The notes beneath the pieces are model-generated. The model did not search any database. It was not told the DNA's origin and saw only the letters and a program-made list of their open reading frames with translations. From assembly GCA_034399355.1 (NCBI GenBank), contig JAXMMT010000007.1, forward strand, positions 1-43,906: DNA of 43,906 nucleotides, written 5' to 3'. A program made the position numbers and the translations under genes. This stretch comes from UBA2279 sp034399355 (lineage in GTDB: Bacteria; Actinomycetota; Coriobacteriia; Anaerosomatales; Anaerosomataceae). Below, in pieces: positions 18,916 to 27,131 of this stretch. Position 1 is the stretch's first letter. Each line of letters starts with the position of its first letter.

Positions 18916-19712
18916 TCAGGCGACATCCCTGCGTGCGAACACGAACACGCACGCCACGAGGGAGACGGCTGCGACGATGCCGTACAGCCACCACACCTCG
19001 CCCGGCGCCGTACCGTCGTTGATGATCTTGCCGGGCTGCCAGCTGCTGATGAGGTTCACTGGGCCGAAGAAGTCGGCCACGTCAGAGAAGTTCGAGACGA
19101 GGTCGCTCACCCACATGACGATGAGGACGCCTGCCGCGATGCTGGAGGCCTTCCCTCCGCTTCGGAACGCCGAACTCGTCAACATGCCGATACCACCGAC
19201 CGCCAGCATGAACGACGTCCCCAACGCCATGAGCAACCAGAACACCTTGGCGCTCAGGTTGATGTCATAGGTAGGACCGAACACCTGGATCGGCACGAAC
19301 GTTGCCGCTGCGAGCAGCAGCACGTACGCGACGAGACCGGCAACACGCGTGATTGCAAGCTTCACGCGGGAGACGGGCTGCGAGAGAACGAGCTCCATCG
19401 TCCCGTCAGCGATCTCCCCGGCGAATGCGTGGCTGGTATAGATGAGCACTGCCGAGGCAACGATGAGCATCCACATCAGGCCAAGGTACTCGGTCTGGAA
19501 AAACCCGCCCAACGAGGCGAACGAGATATCGCCGCCACCCATGACCTGCATGATCTCGGGAGGCATGCTGTCGATGAGCTGCGCGTACTCGCCCCCACCG
19601 ATCTTGGGATAGAACCACACCATCATCCAGGAGTATGCGACCAGGCTGCCGATGTACCAGGCGAGTGCGGTTCGACGCTGCTGAAGGGTCGCGCGAAGGA
19701 TCGTCCAACTCA

Positions 19713-19716
<4 letters not shown>
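18916..19716 (-). CDS. ABC-2-type transporter permease
   Basis: This protein of about 266 residues has six likely membrane helices, including LAWYIGSLVAYSWMMVW near the start, MWMLIVASAVLIYT, VAGLVAYVLLLAAATF, VFWLLMALGTSFMLAVGGIG, IAAGVLIVMWVSDLV and the final WLYGIVAAVSLVACVFVF. The segment SHAFAGEIADGTMELVLSQPVSR is typical of ABC-2 permeases. GTG 19716 and ATG 19713 are adjacent possible starts, and the upstream ATPase stop (TGA 19713-19715) overlaps them, so the two are translationally coupled. The substrate is unknown. The P-type ATPase begins 78 bases downstream on the same strand, perhaps in the same transcript. Confidence 0.88.
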
Positions 19717-20645
<929 letters not shown>

Positions 20646-20669
20646 GAGTCCCGCTCCTTCCGCGTTCAC

Positions 20670-20689
20670 GTTCACTCGCCCGAGTGTAC
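20670..20689. promoter_or_regulatory. Imperfect palindrome upstream of the ABC exporter, candidate operator
   Basis: CACTCG (20673-20678) and CGAGTG (20681-20686) form an inverted repeat with two bases between, extended by GT and AC after a T-T mismatch. It lies 24 bases upstream of the GTG start of the ABC ATPase in the divergent gap with the 20790 gene. Size and position fit a dimeric repressor (GntR, PadR or TetR type), but no such regulator is encoded in the window. Confidence 0.35.
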
Positions 20690-20789
20690 GACTCACGCGA
20701 CGCTGGCGAAACTGTGGCATACACGAAGTAGGGGGAAGTAACATGTGAGTGAGCAGAACGGGCCGGCACGCCAGCGACAAGGGGGAATC

Positions 20790-21491
20790 ATGGACTGGTG
20801 GCGCAACCTCGACACGAAGACACGACTTGTGGTCGGCATTGCAGCGGTCGTCATACTCGTCGGCGTGGTGACAGGGGTGGTTCTGCTCGCAACAAGCGGC
20901 AACGACACGCCGGAGCTACCGTCGAAGCTCACCGAGACAACATCGACGCCCTCAGTCGAGGAGACTGCGACTGCTGAAGAGGAGCCGCCGGTTGTTCCCA
21001 CGACACCCACCGACAAGGAGCCGACCCCCTCCGAGCCCTCCCAGCCCGAGCGCGTCTTCGGAGCGCTGCGCGGAATACGCGACGAGAGCGGCGGAACGTG
21101 GCAGGAAGTCTGGGTCGACATCGATACTGCAGACTTCCTCACCGGAAGCGCTGCCCTCTCCTATCTGACCAGCCAGGGCGACCAGGACTACTACGACCCA
21201 GACTACTGGTACGTGCGCGACGAAGGAGTTGCAATCACGTCGTATCAGATACCGCCGAGCGGACAGGGTACCGTCGAGGTGACGATGTACACGTTCCCGA
21301 CGATCCCACCCATCGGCTTCTACGGCCCTTCGATGGACGAGCAACAGGTCGCCTTCGGCCAGCTCTACGACGCCATCTACATGGACGCGGACAGCTCGCA
21401 CTTGCTCGGCAGGTACTATTGGTTCACGGTTGAAGAGAGCATCATCGTGGCGATCGAAGAACAGCCGAGAGACCCGTACTACGAGCCGTAG
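20790..21491 (+). CDS. Membrane-anchored extracytoplasmic protein of unknown function (paralogue 1)
   Basis: This 233-residue protein has a short basic cytoplasmic start, one transmembrane anchor at about residues 13-34 (LVVGIAAVVILVGVVTGVVLLA), a Thr/Glu/Pro-rich linker at about 38-88, and a globular domain from about 89. The domain contains FGALRGIRDESGGTWQEVWVD, split by family-like small residues, and is rich in Tyr and Asp (DQDYYDPDYWYV). The end YYWFTVEESIIVAIEEQ matches the end of the next protein. ATG 20790 follows AAGGGGGAATC. I do not recognise a known family. It and the downstream gene (14 bases away) are paralogues by shared layout and the common SGGxWQ-to-DYYxVxD and IYW/YYW blocks. 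Confidence 0.8.
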   Translation: MDWWRNLDTKTRLVVGIAAVVILVGVVTGVVLLATSGNDTPELPSKLTETTSTPSVEETATAEEEPPVVPTTPTDKEPTPSEPSQPERVFGALRGIRDESGGTWQEVWVDIDTADFLTGSAALSYLTSQGDQDYYDPDYWYVRDEGVAITSYQIPPSGQGTVEVTMYTFPTIPPIGFYGPSMDEQQVAFGQLYDAIYMDADSSHLLGRYYWFTVEESIIVAIEEQPRDPYYEP

Positions 21492-21505
21492 CGGAAGGAG
21501 ACACC

Positions 21506-22168
21506 ATGTCCCTCGATCTCAAGAGTCCCAAGGCTATCGCCGTACTGGTCGTGGCCGCGCTGGTGCTCCTCGCTGCAGGGGTCGGCGTGGGATATCTCAT
21601 CGTCAAGCCATCGCTGGACGACGCGGAAACGAAGCTGGCGGAGGCGGAGGACGAACTCACCAGCATCGAGGAAAGTGCGCCTGCCGAAGAGACCACCTCA
21701 GAGCCGATCGAAGAGGTCGAGTCTTCCGGACCCGAAGAGCCTGCGGAGGCGAGTCCGGCATTGGCGGAGCCCGACGGTCACTTCCCGGGCATCATCAAGT
21801 CCATCGATTCCGCCTCGGGTGGCAGCTGGCAGATCGTCATCGACTACGTGCAGGTACTCGGCGGAGCCGAGGCTGACGCAGCCGCGATCGCCCACGGGGA
21901 TGAGTCTCCGCCGCCTAACGACTACTACGTCGTCAACGACAACCCGAAGCTCCGCACCATTCCGATCGCGACGACCTGTGCGGTCCTGATGCACGATACG
22001 CCCGCGGCGAACCCCAGCGATGGCGTCATCATGGGAGACGTCACGATCACCTTCGATGACTTCCGCGTGAACCGGTGGGGCGCCCTCAACTACTACAAGA
22101 GCGCCATCTATTGGATCGACATTTCCGGCGGCGTCATCACCAACATAGAGCACTTCTGGGTACCGTAG
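21506..22168 (+). CDS. Membrane-anchored extracytoplasmic protein of unknown function (paralogue 2)
   Basis: This 220-residue protein has an N-terminal hydrophobic anchor (about residues 10-33, AIAVLVVAALVLLAAGVGVG), a short charged helix (DDAETKLAEAEDELTSIEE), a Glu/Pro/Ser linker to about 90, and a C-terminal domain. The domain starts FPGIIKSIDSASGGSWQIVIDYV and ends IYWIDISGGVITNIEHFWVP. Its block order parallels that of the preceding protein: SGGSWQ, then DYYVVND, then an IYW strand at the end. The ribosome-binding site GGAAGGAGA precedes the ATG by a usual distance. The two genes are probably one operon, convergent with uvrB (seven bases between the stops). Confidence 0.8.
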   Translation: MSLDLKSPKAIAVLVVAALVLLAAGVGVGYLIVKPSLDDAETKLAEAEDELTSIEESAPAEETTSEPIEEVESSGPEEPAEASPALAEPDGHFPGIIKSIDSASGGSWQIVIDYVQVLGGAEADAAAIAHGDESPPPNDYYVVNDNPKLRTIPIATTCAVLMHDTPAANPSDGVIMGDVTITFDDFRVNRWGALNYYKSAIYWIDISGGVITNIEHFWVP

Positions 22169-22175
22169 CGCACGG

Positions 22176-24242
22176 CTAACTGCGCCGCTTCTTCACGCCG
22201 TGAGATGAGCCTTTCCGCGCGCCTTGCTTGAGCCGCGCGAGCACCTCATCGGCCGTCGTAGACTCAACCTCAGCCTTAAGCTTCACGACCTGGTCACGCA
22301 TTCGCGCGGCAGCCTCAAAGTCGAGCGACTCGGCGGATGCATGCATCTCCTCTTCCATCGTGGCGATGATGCGCGCGAACTCGCTGCGAGGCAGCGACGA
22401 GAGTTCCTTGGCCACCTGGGCGCTCGGTTCGAGACCCGCCTCGGTCTCGCGCACGTACTGCGCGATGTCATGGATCGCCTTGCGGATCGTCTGCGGCTCA
22501 ATGCCATGCTTCTTGTTGTAGGCGACCTGGAGCTCCCGGCGACGGTCGGTCTCGTCGATCGCCATCCGCATGGAGTCCGTGACCTTATCGGCGTAGAGGA
22601 TGACCTGGCCCGAGACGTTACGCGAGGCACGGCCGATTGTCTGGATGAGGCTGCGAAAGTCGCGCAAGAAGCCCTCTTTGTCCGCATCGAGAATCGCGAC
22701 GAGTGAGACTTCCGGTAGATCGAGGCCCTCGCGCAGCAGGTTGATGCCGACGACCACGTCGATCGTGCCGGAGCGCAGATCGCGGAGCACCTCGATGCGC
22801 TCGAGTGTCGCGACGTCGCTGTGTAGATAGCGCACCTTGATGCCGTGCTCGAAGAAGTACTCGGTGAGGTCCTCGGCCATCTTCTTCGTCAGCGTCGTGA
22901 CGAGCACCCGCTCGTCTCGCTCGACACGTTCGCGTATCTCCGCGATCAGGTCGTCGACCTGCCCTTTGGTCGGACGTGTCACGATCTGCGGGTCCACCAG
23001 ACCGGTCGGACGGATGATCTGCTCGACGATCTGCTCGCTCACGTTGCGTTCCCACTCGCTCGGGGTGGCCGAGACGAACACGGTCTGCGACACCCGCTCG
23101 CGGAACTCCTCGAAGTTGAGCGGCCGGTTGTCGAGTGCACTCGGTAGCCGGAACCCGTGCTCGACCAGGGTCACCTTCCGGGAGCGATCACCCGCGTGCA
23201 TGCCACGGATCTGCGGCACGGTCACGTGGGACTCGTCGATGATGCATAGGAAGTCGTCCGGGAAGTAGTCGATGAGCGTGTTGGACGGCTGGCCCGGTTC
23301 GCGCCCGTCGAGGTGGCGCGAGTAGTTCTCGATGCCCGAACAGAACCCCATCGTTTCGAGCATCTCGAGATCGTAGCTCGTGCGCATCTCAAGTCGCTGC
23401 GCCTCGAGCAGCTTGCCCTCAGCCTTCAGTTGCGCGAGGCGCTCCTCGACTTCGGCACGTATCGTCTTGAGTGCGGTCTCGAGTTTGTCCGGCGCAGTCA
23501 CGTAGTGAGTAGCAGGCCAGATAGGCAACCACTTGAACGTCACCGCGGCCTCACCGGTCACCTGATCGAACTCTGCGATCGACTCGATCTCGTCGCCGAA
23601 GAACTCGACACGGATGGGATGGTCGGAGTACGGCGGGAAGACGTCGAGGACGTCACCGCGGACGCGAAACGTTCCGCGAGTCAGATCGTAGTCGTTGCGG
23701 TCATACTGGATCTCGATGAGGTCGCGGATGAGCTTGTCCCGGTCGCGGCTCTCCCCAACCGTGAGAAACGCCGCAAGCCCCGCATAGTCCTCGGGCGAAC
23801 CGATGCCATAGATGCAGCTCACACTCGCAACCACGACGACATCGCGGCGCGAGAGCAGCGCTGCGGTCGCGGCATGCCGTAGCTTCTCGACCTCGGCGTT
23901 GATTGACGAGTCCTTCTCGATGAACGTATCAGTTGTCGGGACGTACGCCTCTGGTTGGTAGTAGTCGTAGTACGAGACGAAGTAGACGACCGCGTTGTCC
24001 GGGAGAAAGTCTTTGAGTTCGCTGGCGAGTTGGGCCGCCAACGTCTTGTTCGGCGCCATGACGAGCGTTGGTTTCTGCACGCGCTCGATGAGCTTCGCTA
24101 TCGTGAACGTCTTGCCGGAGCCGGTAACGCCGAGCAGTGTCTGATCGCGCATGCCGGCTACGACACCCTCGGCCAGCTGCGCGATCGCCTTGGGCTGGTC
24201 GCCGGCCGGCTCAAACTCCGAGACGACGCGTAGATCGGCCAC
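22176..24242 (-). CDS. uvrB: Excinuclease ABC subunit B
   Basis: This 688-residue DNA-repair helicase loads at damaged sites with UvrA and recruits UvrC. Walker A is GVTGSGKTFTIAKLI, the DNA-opening beta-hairpin is VVYFVSYYDYYQPEAYVP, helicase motifs include IIDESHVTVPQIRG and IGRASRNVSG, and the C-terminal UVR motif is MHASAESLDFEAAARMRDQV. Length is normal. The start is GTG 24242, three bases after the TGA of the transglycosylase gene, so it is the last gene of the coaE-transglycosylase-uvrB run. Synteny with coaE, rpsA and polA matches actinobacteria. Confidence 0.97.
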   Translation of the reverse strand: MADLRVVSEFEPAGDQPKAIAQLAEGVVAGMRDQTLLGVTGSGKTFTIAKLIERVQKPTLVMAPNKTLAAQLASELKDFLPDNAVVYFVSYYDYYQPEAYVPTTDTFIEKDSSINAEVEKLRHAATAALLSRRDVVVVASVSCIYGIGSPEDYAGLAAFLTVGESRDRDKLIRDLIEIQYDRNDYDLTRGTFRVRGDVLDVFPPYSDHPIRVEFFGDEIESIAEFDQVTGEAAVTFKWLPIWPATHYVTAPDKLETALKTIRAEVEERLAQLKAEGKLLEAQRLEMRTSYDLEMLETMGFCSGIENYSRHLDGREPGQPSNTLIDYFPDDFLCIIDESHVTVPQIRGMHAGDRSRKVTLVEHGFRLPSALDNRPLNFEEFRERVSQTVFVSATPSEWERNVSEQIVEQIIRPTGLVDPQIVTRPTKGQVDDLIAEIRERVERDERVLVTTLTKKMAEDLTEYFFEHGIKVRYLHSDVATLERIEVLRDLRSGTIDVVVGINLLREGLDLPEVSLVAILDADKEGFLRDFRSLIQTIGRASRNVSGQVILYADKVTDSMRMAIDETDRRRELQVAYNKKHGIEPQTIRKAIHDIAQYVRETEAGLEPSAQVAKELSSLPRSEFARIIATMEEEMHASAESLDFEAAARMRDQVVKLKAEVESTTADEVLARLKQGARKGSSHGVKKRRS

Positions 24243-24245
24243 GAC

Positions 24246-24833
24246 TCACCCGCCTTCGAACGCGGTCGGATACAGCTCACGATAGCGTGCCACTTCCGAG
24301 AGTACCCGTTCGACATACGCTTCGGTCTCGGGGAACGGCAAGCTGACGCCCACGCTCGCCTCCCCGCTCGCCTCGAGCCAGGCGTCCACGTTGCCGCCAC
24401 CGGCGTTGTATGCCGCCAGCGCAGTGCGAGTGTGCCCGTAGCGCGCGAGCAGGTCCGCCAAATGACGTGTGCCGAGTTTGATGTTGAGCTCCGGGTCCTT
24501 GAGACGCTCCTTGTCGATCTCGCCCTCGATACCGATCTCGACAGCAAGTTCTGCTGCAGTGGATGGCAGCAGCTGCATGAGACCGACCGCCCCGGCCGAA
24601 GAGACCTCTGCAGCATCGAAGCCCGACTCGGCGTTGATAAGTGCGGCAACCAGATATGGGTCAACGTCGAAGCGCTCGGATTCCTCGGCAATGACCGTCT
24701 CGTAGCGTATCGGGTGCGTGACCCACTCCCATGCGACCTGACCGCCAATGCCTACCAGCAAGAAAACGGCGATGATCGCGACGATGTTGGAGAGACGCAG
24801 ACGTCGAGGAGCGACCGTACGCTCACGAGGCAC
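24246..24833 (-). CDS. Membrane-anchored SLT-domain lytic transglycosylase
   Basis: This 195-residue protein has one N-terminal membrane helix (IVAIIAVFLLVGIGGQVAWEW) and a Slt/goose-lysozyme-type domain. The domain has the catalytic Glu in ALINAESGFDAAEVS, followed by AGAVGLMQLLPSTA and ALAAYNAGGGNVDAWL. It cleaves peptidoglycan glycan strands with formation of anhydromuramic acid. GTG 24833 is favoured over a start at 24872 because GGAGGT lies eight bases before it, inside the end of coaE (11-base overlap). It interrupts the usual coaE-uvrB neighbourhood and is probably co-transcribed. Confidence 0.88.
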   Translation of the reverse strand: MPRERTVAPRRLRLSNIVAIIAVFLLVGIGGQVAWEWVTHPIRYETVIAEESERFDVDPYLVAALINAESGFDAAEVSSAGAVGLMQLLPSTAAELAVEIGIEGEIDKERLKDPELNIKLGTRHLADLLARYGHTRTALAAYNAGGGNVDAWLEASGEASVGVSLPFPETEAYVERVLSEVARYRELYPTAFEGG

Positions 24834-25434
24834 GCGGCGCCACCTCCGCTTCCCAGAAGAGCGCGACGTCACGTTTGAACGTCTCGATGTCCTCGTCGTT
24901 CTCGATCACGTGGTTCGCAATCTCTCGACGCTCGGCATCGCCGACCTGACGCTCCATGCGACGGCGAACGTCGTCTTCGGTCATGCCGCGCTCCAGGCAG
25001 CGCGCAATACGCACGTCCTCTGCGGCCGAGACAACCAGCACTCCGTCCACGAGATCGAGGAACATCGGCGCCTCGGCGAGCAACGGGATATCGAACACCA
25101 CGAAGCGCGGCGGTTCTGCCTGCATGGCAAGTGCGTCGAGAATACCAGCGAGCGCCACGTAGACCGCTGGGTGCACTATCGAGTCAAGCGTGCGCACAGT
25201 TTCGTCAGAGGCAAAAGCAACAGCTGCGAGAATGGCGGCATCGATGCGACCGTCTTCTCCCACGATGGAGTCTCCGAACGCCTCCACGATGGGATCGAAC
25301 ACCGGCATCCCCGGCTCAAGCAGCTCCCTTGCGATGCGGTCGAGGTCGATGACAACGGCACCGCGAGCACCGAAGACTTGCGTGGCGACCGACTTACCCG
25401 ACCCGATTCCCCCGGTCACGGCGAGCACGTACAT
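24823..25434 (-). CDS. coaE: Dephospho-CoA kinase
   Basis: This 203-residue kinase performs the last step of coenzyme A synthesis, phosphorylating the 3'-hydroxyl of dephospho-CoA. The P-loop is TGGIGSGKS at residues 7-15. DLDRIARELLEPG, HPAVYVAL, VVFDIPLLAE and RCLERGMTEDDVRRRMERQ are family segments. ATG 25434 is preceded by GGGAGGTCATAC, so a longer upstream reading is discarded. It follows rpsA with a hairpin in between (25458-25495). Confidence 0.95.
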   Translation of the reverse strand: MYVLAVTGGIGSGKSVATQVFGARGAVVIDLDRIARELLEPGMPVFDPIVEAFGDSIVGEDGRIDAAILAAVAFASDETVRTLDSIVHPAVYVALAGILDALAMQAEPPRFVVFDIPLLAEAPMFLDLVDGVLVVSAAEDVRIARCLERGMTEDDVRRRMERQVGDAERREIANHVIENDEDIETFKRDVALFWEAEVAPRAS

Positions 25435-25457
25435 GTATGACCTCCCTTGCAGACGAC

Positions 25458-25495
25458 ACGGGGCCGGACCGCCCAGTTCGGACGTCCGGCCCCGT
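25458..25495 (-). terminator. Strong stem-loop between rpsA and coaE
   Basis: The arms 25458-25469 and 25484-25495 are perfect 12-base reverse complements (ACGGGGCCGGAC with GTCCGGCCCCGT) around a 14-base loop. The structure starts 35 bases after the rpsA stop and ends 24 bases before the coaE ATG. No T tract follows on the minus strand. It may be a partial terminator or an mRNA-stabilising or processing hairpin that lets rpsA be expressed more than coaE and uvrB. Confidence 0.6.
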
Positions 25496-25529
25496 CGTAG
25501 CTCATTCACAAGTGAGTCGGCGGGGTCGC

Positions 25530-26948
25530 CTACTCCTCGGTCTTCTCAGTCTCCTCGACAGCCTCTTCAGCCGCAGGCTCCTCGACGACTTCCTCGACAG
25601 CCTCTTCAGCCGCAGGCTCCTCGACGACTTCCTCGACAGCGACTTCCTCGACAGCCTCTTCGGCCGCAGGCTCCTCGACGACTTCCTCGACAGCCTCTTC
25701 GGCCGCAGGCTCCTCGACGACTTCCTCGACAGCCTCTTCAGCTGCAGGCTCCTCGACGACTTCCTCGAAAGCGACGTCCTCAGTGACAGCCTCGGCATCT
25801 TCAACCTCATCGGCAACGGAGTCGTCCGGCACCGCATCCGGCAAGCCGAGTTCCTCGTTGGCCGCGCGTATCGAGAGCGAGATGCGGCGGCGGTCCAGGT
25901 CGATGTCCATGATCTTGGTCTGGACCTCTCCGCCGACCGTCACGACGTCCTCGGGCGTCTCTACGTGGCCCTTGGCCATCTCGGAGATGTGCACGAGACC
26001 CTCGACGCCGTTGCCGATCTCGACGAACGCGCCGAACGGGACGATCTTGGTGACCTTGCCCCCGACGAGGGCGCCCACTTCGAAGTTCTTCACAAGCTGC
26101 TTCCACGGATCGTCCTGCGTCTGCTTCAGACCGAGCGAGATACGCTCGCGGTCGAGATCGACATCGAGGACCTGCACTTCGACCTTGTCGCCGACCGAGA
26201 CGACCTCGGACGGATGGTTGACGTGGCTCCAGGAGAGCTCGGAGATGTGAACCAGACCGTCGATGCCGCCGAGGTCCACGAACGCGCCGAAGTCAACGAT
26301 GCTCGAAACCGCACCGGGCAGGATCTGCCCCTTCTTGAGCTTCTCGAGGATCTCGGTGCGCTCCTGCTTGCGATCCTCCTCAAGGACGACGCGGCGGGAG
26401 AGCACGACGTTGTTGCGGTTGCGGTCCATCTCGATGACGCGGCACTCAAGACGGTCGCCGAGGAAGGAGTGAAGGTCCTTCACGCGACGAAGGTCGACAA
26501 GCGAAGCAGGGAGAAAGCCGCGCAGACCGATGTCGAGGATAAGACCGCCCTTGACGACCTCGATGACCTCACCGTCGACGTTCTCGCCGGAGTTGAACTT
26601 CTCTTCGACCTGAACCCAGGCGCGCTCGTAAGCGGCGCGCTTCTTGGAGAGGATGAGCCGGCCGTCCTTGTCTTCCTTCTGGAGGACCAGCGCTTCAATC
26701 TCGTCACCAAGGCTCACAAGGTCCTTGGGATCCGCGTCCTTGCGGATGGAGAGTTCGCGCGCCGGGATGACGCCCTCGGACTTGTAACCGATGTCCAGCA
26801 GGACTTCGTCCCGCTCAACCTGCACGACGGTTCCTCTAACAAGGTCACCGTCGTCGAAATCGGTGATCGTCCCGTCGATGAGGGCGTGCATCTCCTCATC
26901 TGTGTACTCGCGGTCCTCGATAATCGTGTCTTTGTCGTTCTCTACCAC
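25530..26948 (-). CDS. rpsA: 30S ribosomal protein S1 with long repetitive acidic tail
   Basis: This 472-residue S1 protein has four S1 RNA-binding domains. They are marked by VRGTVVQVERDEVLLDIG, VDGEVIEVVKGGLILDIGL, PGAVSSIVDFGAFVDLGG and GGKVTKIVPFGAFVEIGN; the last two end in DGLVHISELSW and EGLVHISEMA. S1 binds mRNA and helps initiation on structured or leaderless-poor messages. The C-terminal part (about residues 390-472) is almost only Glu, Val, Ala and Pro, built from five copies of a 13-residue unit. GTG 26948 is preferred, as it follows AAAGGGGCC and the upstream part of the longer frame looks non-coding. It lies between polA and coaE as in actinobacteria. Confidence 0.95.
   Translation of the reverse strand: MVENDKDTIIEDREYTDEEMHALIDGTITDFDDGDLVRGTVVQVERDEVLLDIGYKSEGVIPARELSIRKDADPKDLVSLGDEIEALVLQKEDKDGRLILSKKRAAYERAWVQVEEKFNSGENVDGEVIEVVKGGLILDIGLRGFLPASLVDLRRVKDLHSFLGDRLECRVIEMDRNRNNVVLSRRVVLEEDRKQERTEILEKLKKGQILPGAVSSIVDFGAFVDLGGIDGLVHISELSWSHVNHPSEVVSVGDKVEVQVLDVDLDRERISLGLKQTQDDPWKQLVKNFEVGALVGGKVTKIVPFGAFVEIGNGVEGLVHISEMAKGHVETPEDVVTVGGEVQTKIMDIDLDRRRISLSIRAANEELGLPDAVPDDSVADEVEDAEAVTEDVAFEEVVEEPAAEEAVEEVVEEPAAEEAVEEVVEEPAAEEAVEEVAVEEVVEEPAAEEAVEEVVEEPAAEEAVEETEKTEE
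25561..25770. repeat. Five 39-bp in-frame tandem repeats in the rpsA 3' end
   Basis: Units lie at 25561-25599, 25600-25638, 25654-25692, 25693-25731 and 25732-25770. A 15-bp partial unit (25639-25653) separates the second and third. Each encodes VVEEPAAEEAVEE on the minus strand, and the copies differ by only a few bases (TCAG/TCGG, CCGC/CTGC, final GACA/GAAA). The array is in frame, so copy-number change by slippage would keep the S1 reading frame. Confidence 0.95.
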
Positions 26949-27131
26949 TGTGGTGGCCCCTTTCGAATCGGGGCCCCGATCTTCATGTACTCTCGGTTGG
27001 CTGCTTTCCATACATGTGTCTCGGGGGCCTACATTACGTGTGTGTGCAGGCGGCATGAGCCTACGCGCACGGACTCAGAATAGTACACGAATCTCGCAGC
27101 TGATACCACCCGCCCGGACTGCCGGGAAGCG

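Noticed and set aside
22170..22206. Bidirectional terminator between paralogue 2 and uvrB (CACGGC...GCCGTG)
   Set aside because: The 6-bp stem has a loop of about 20 bases and lies mostly inside the uvrB coding end. The evidence is too weak.
25561..25770. CRISPR array
   Set aside because: Repeats are contiguous without variable spacers, are in frame inside rpsA, and encode an acidic peptide.
27111..27131. Terminator after polA (CCCGG-ACTG-CCGGG)
   Set aside because: Only a 5-bp stem without a T run. Such hairpins are frequent by chance in GC-rich DNA.
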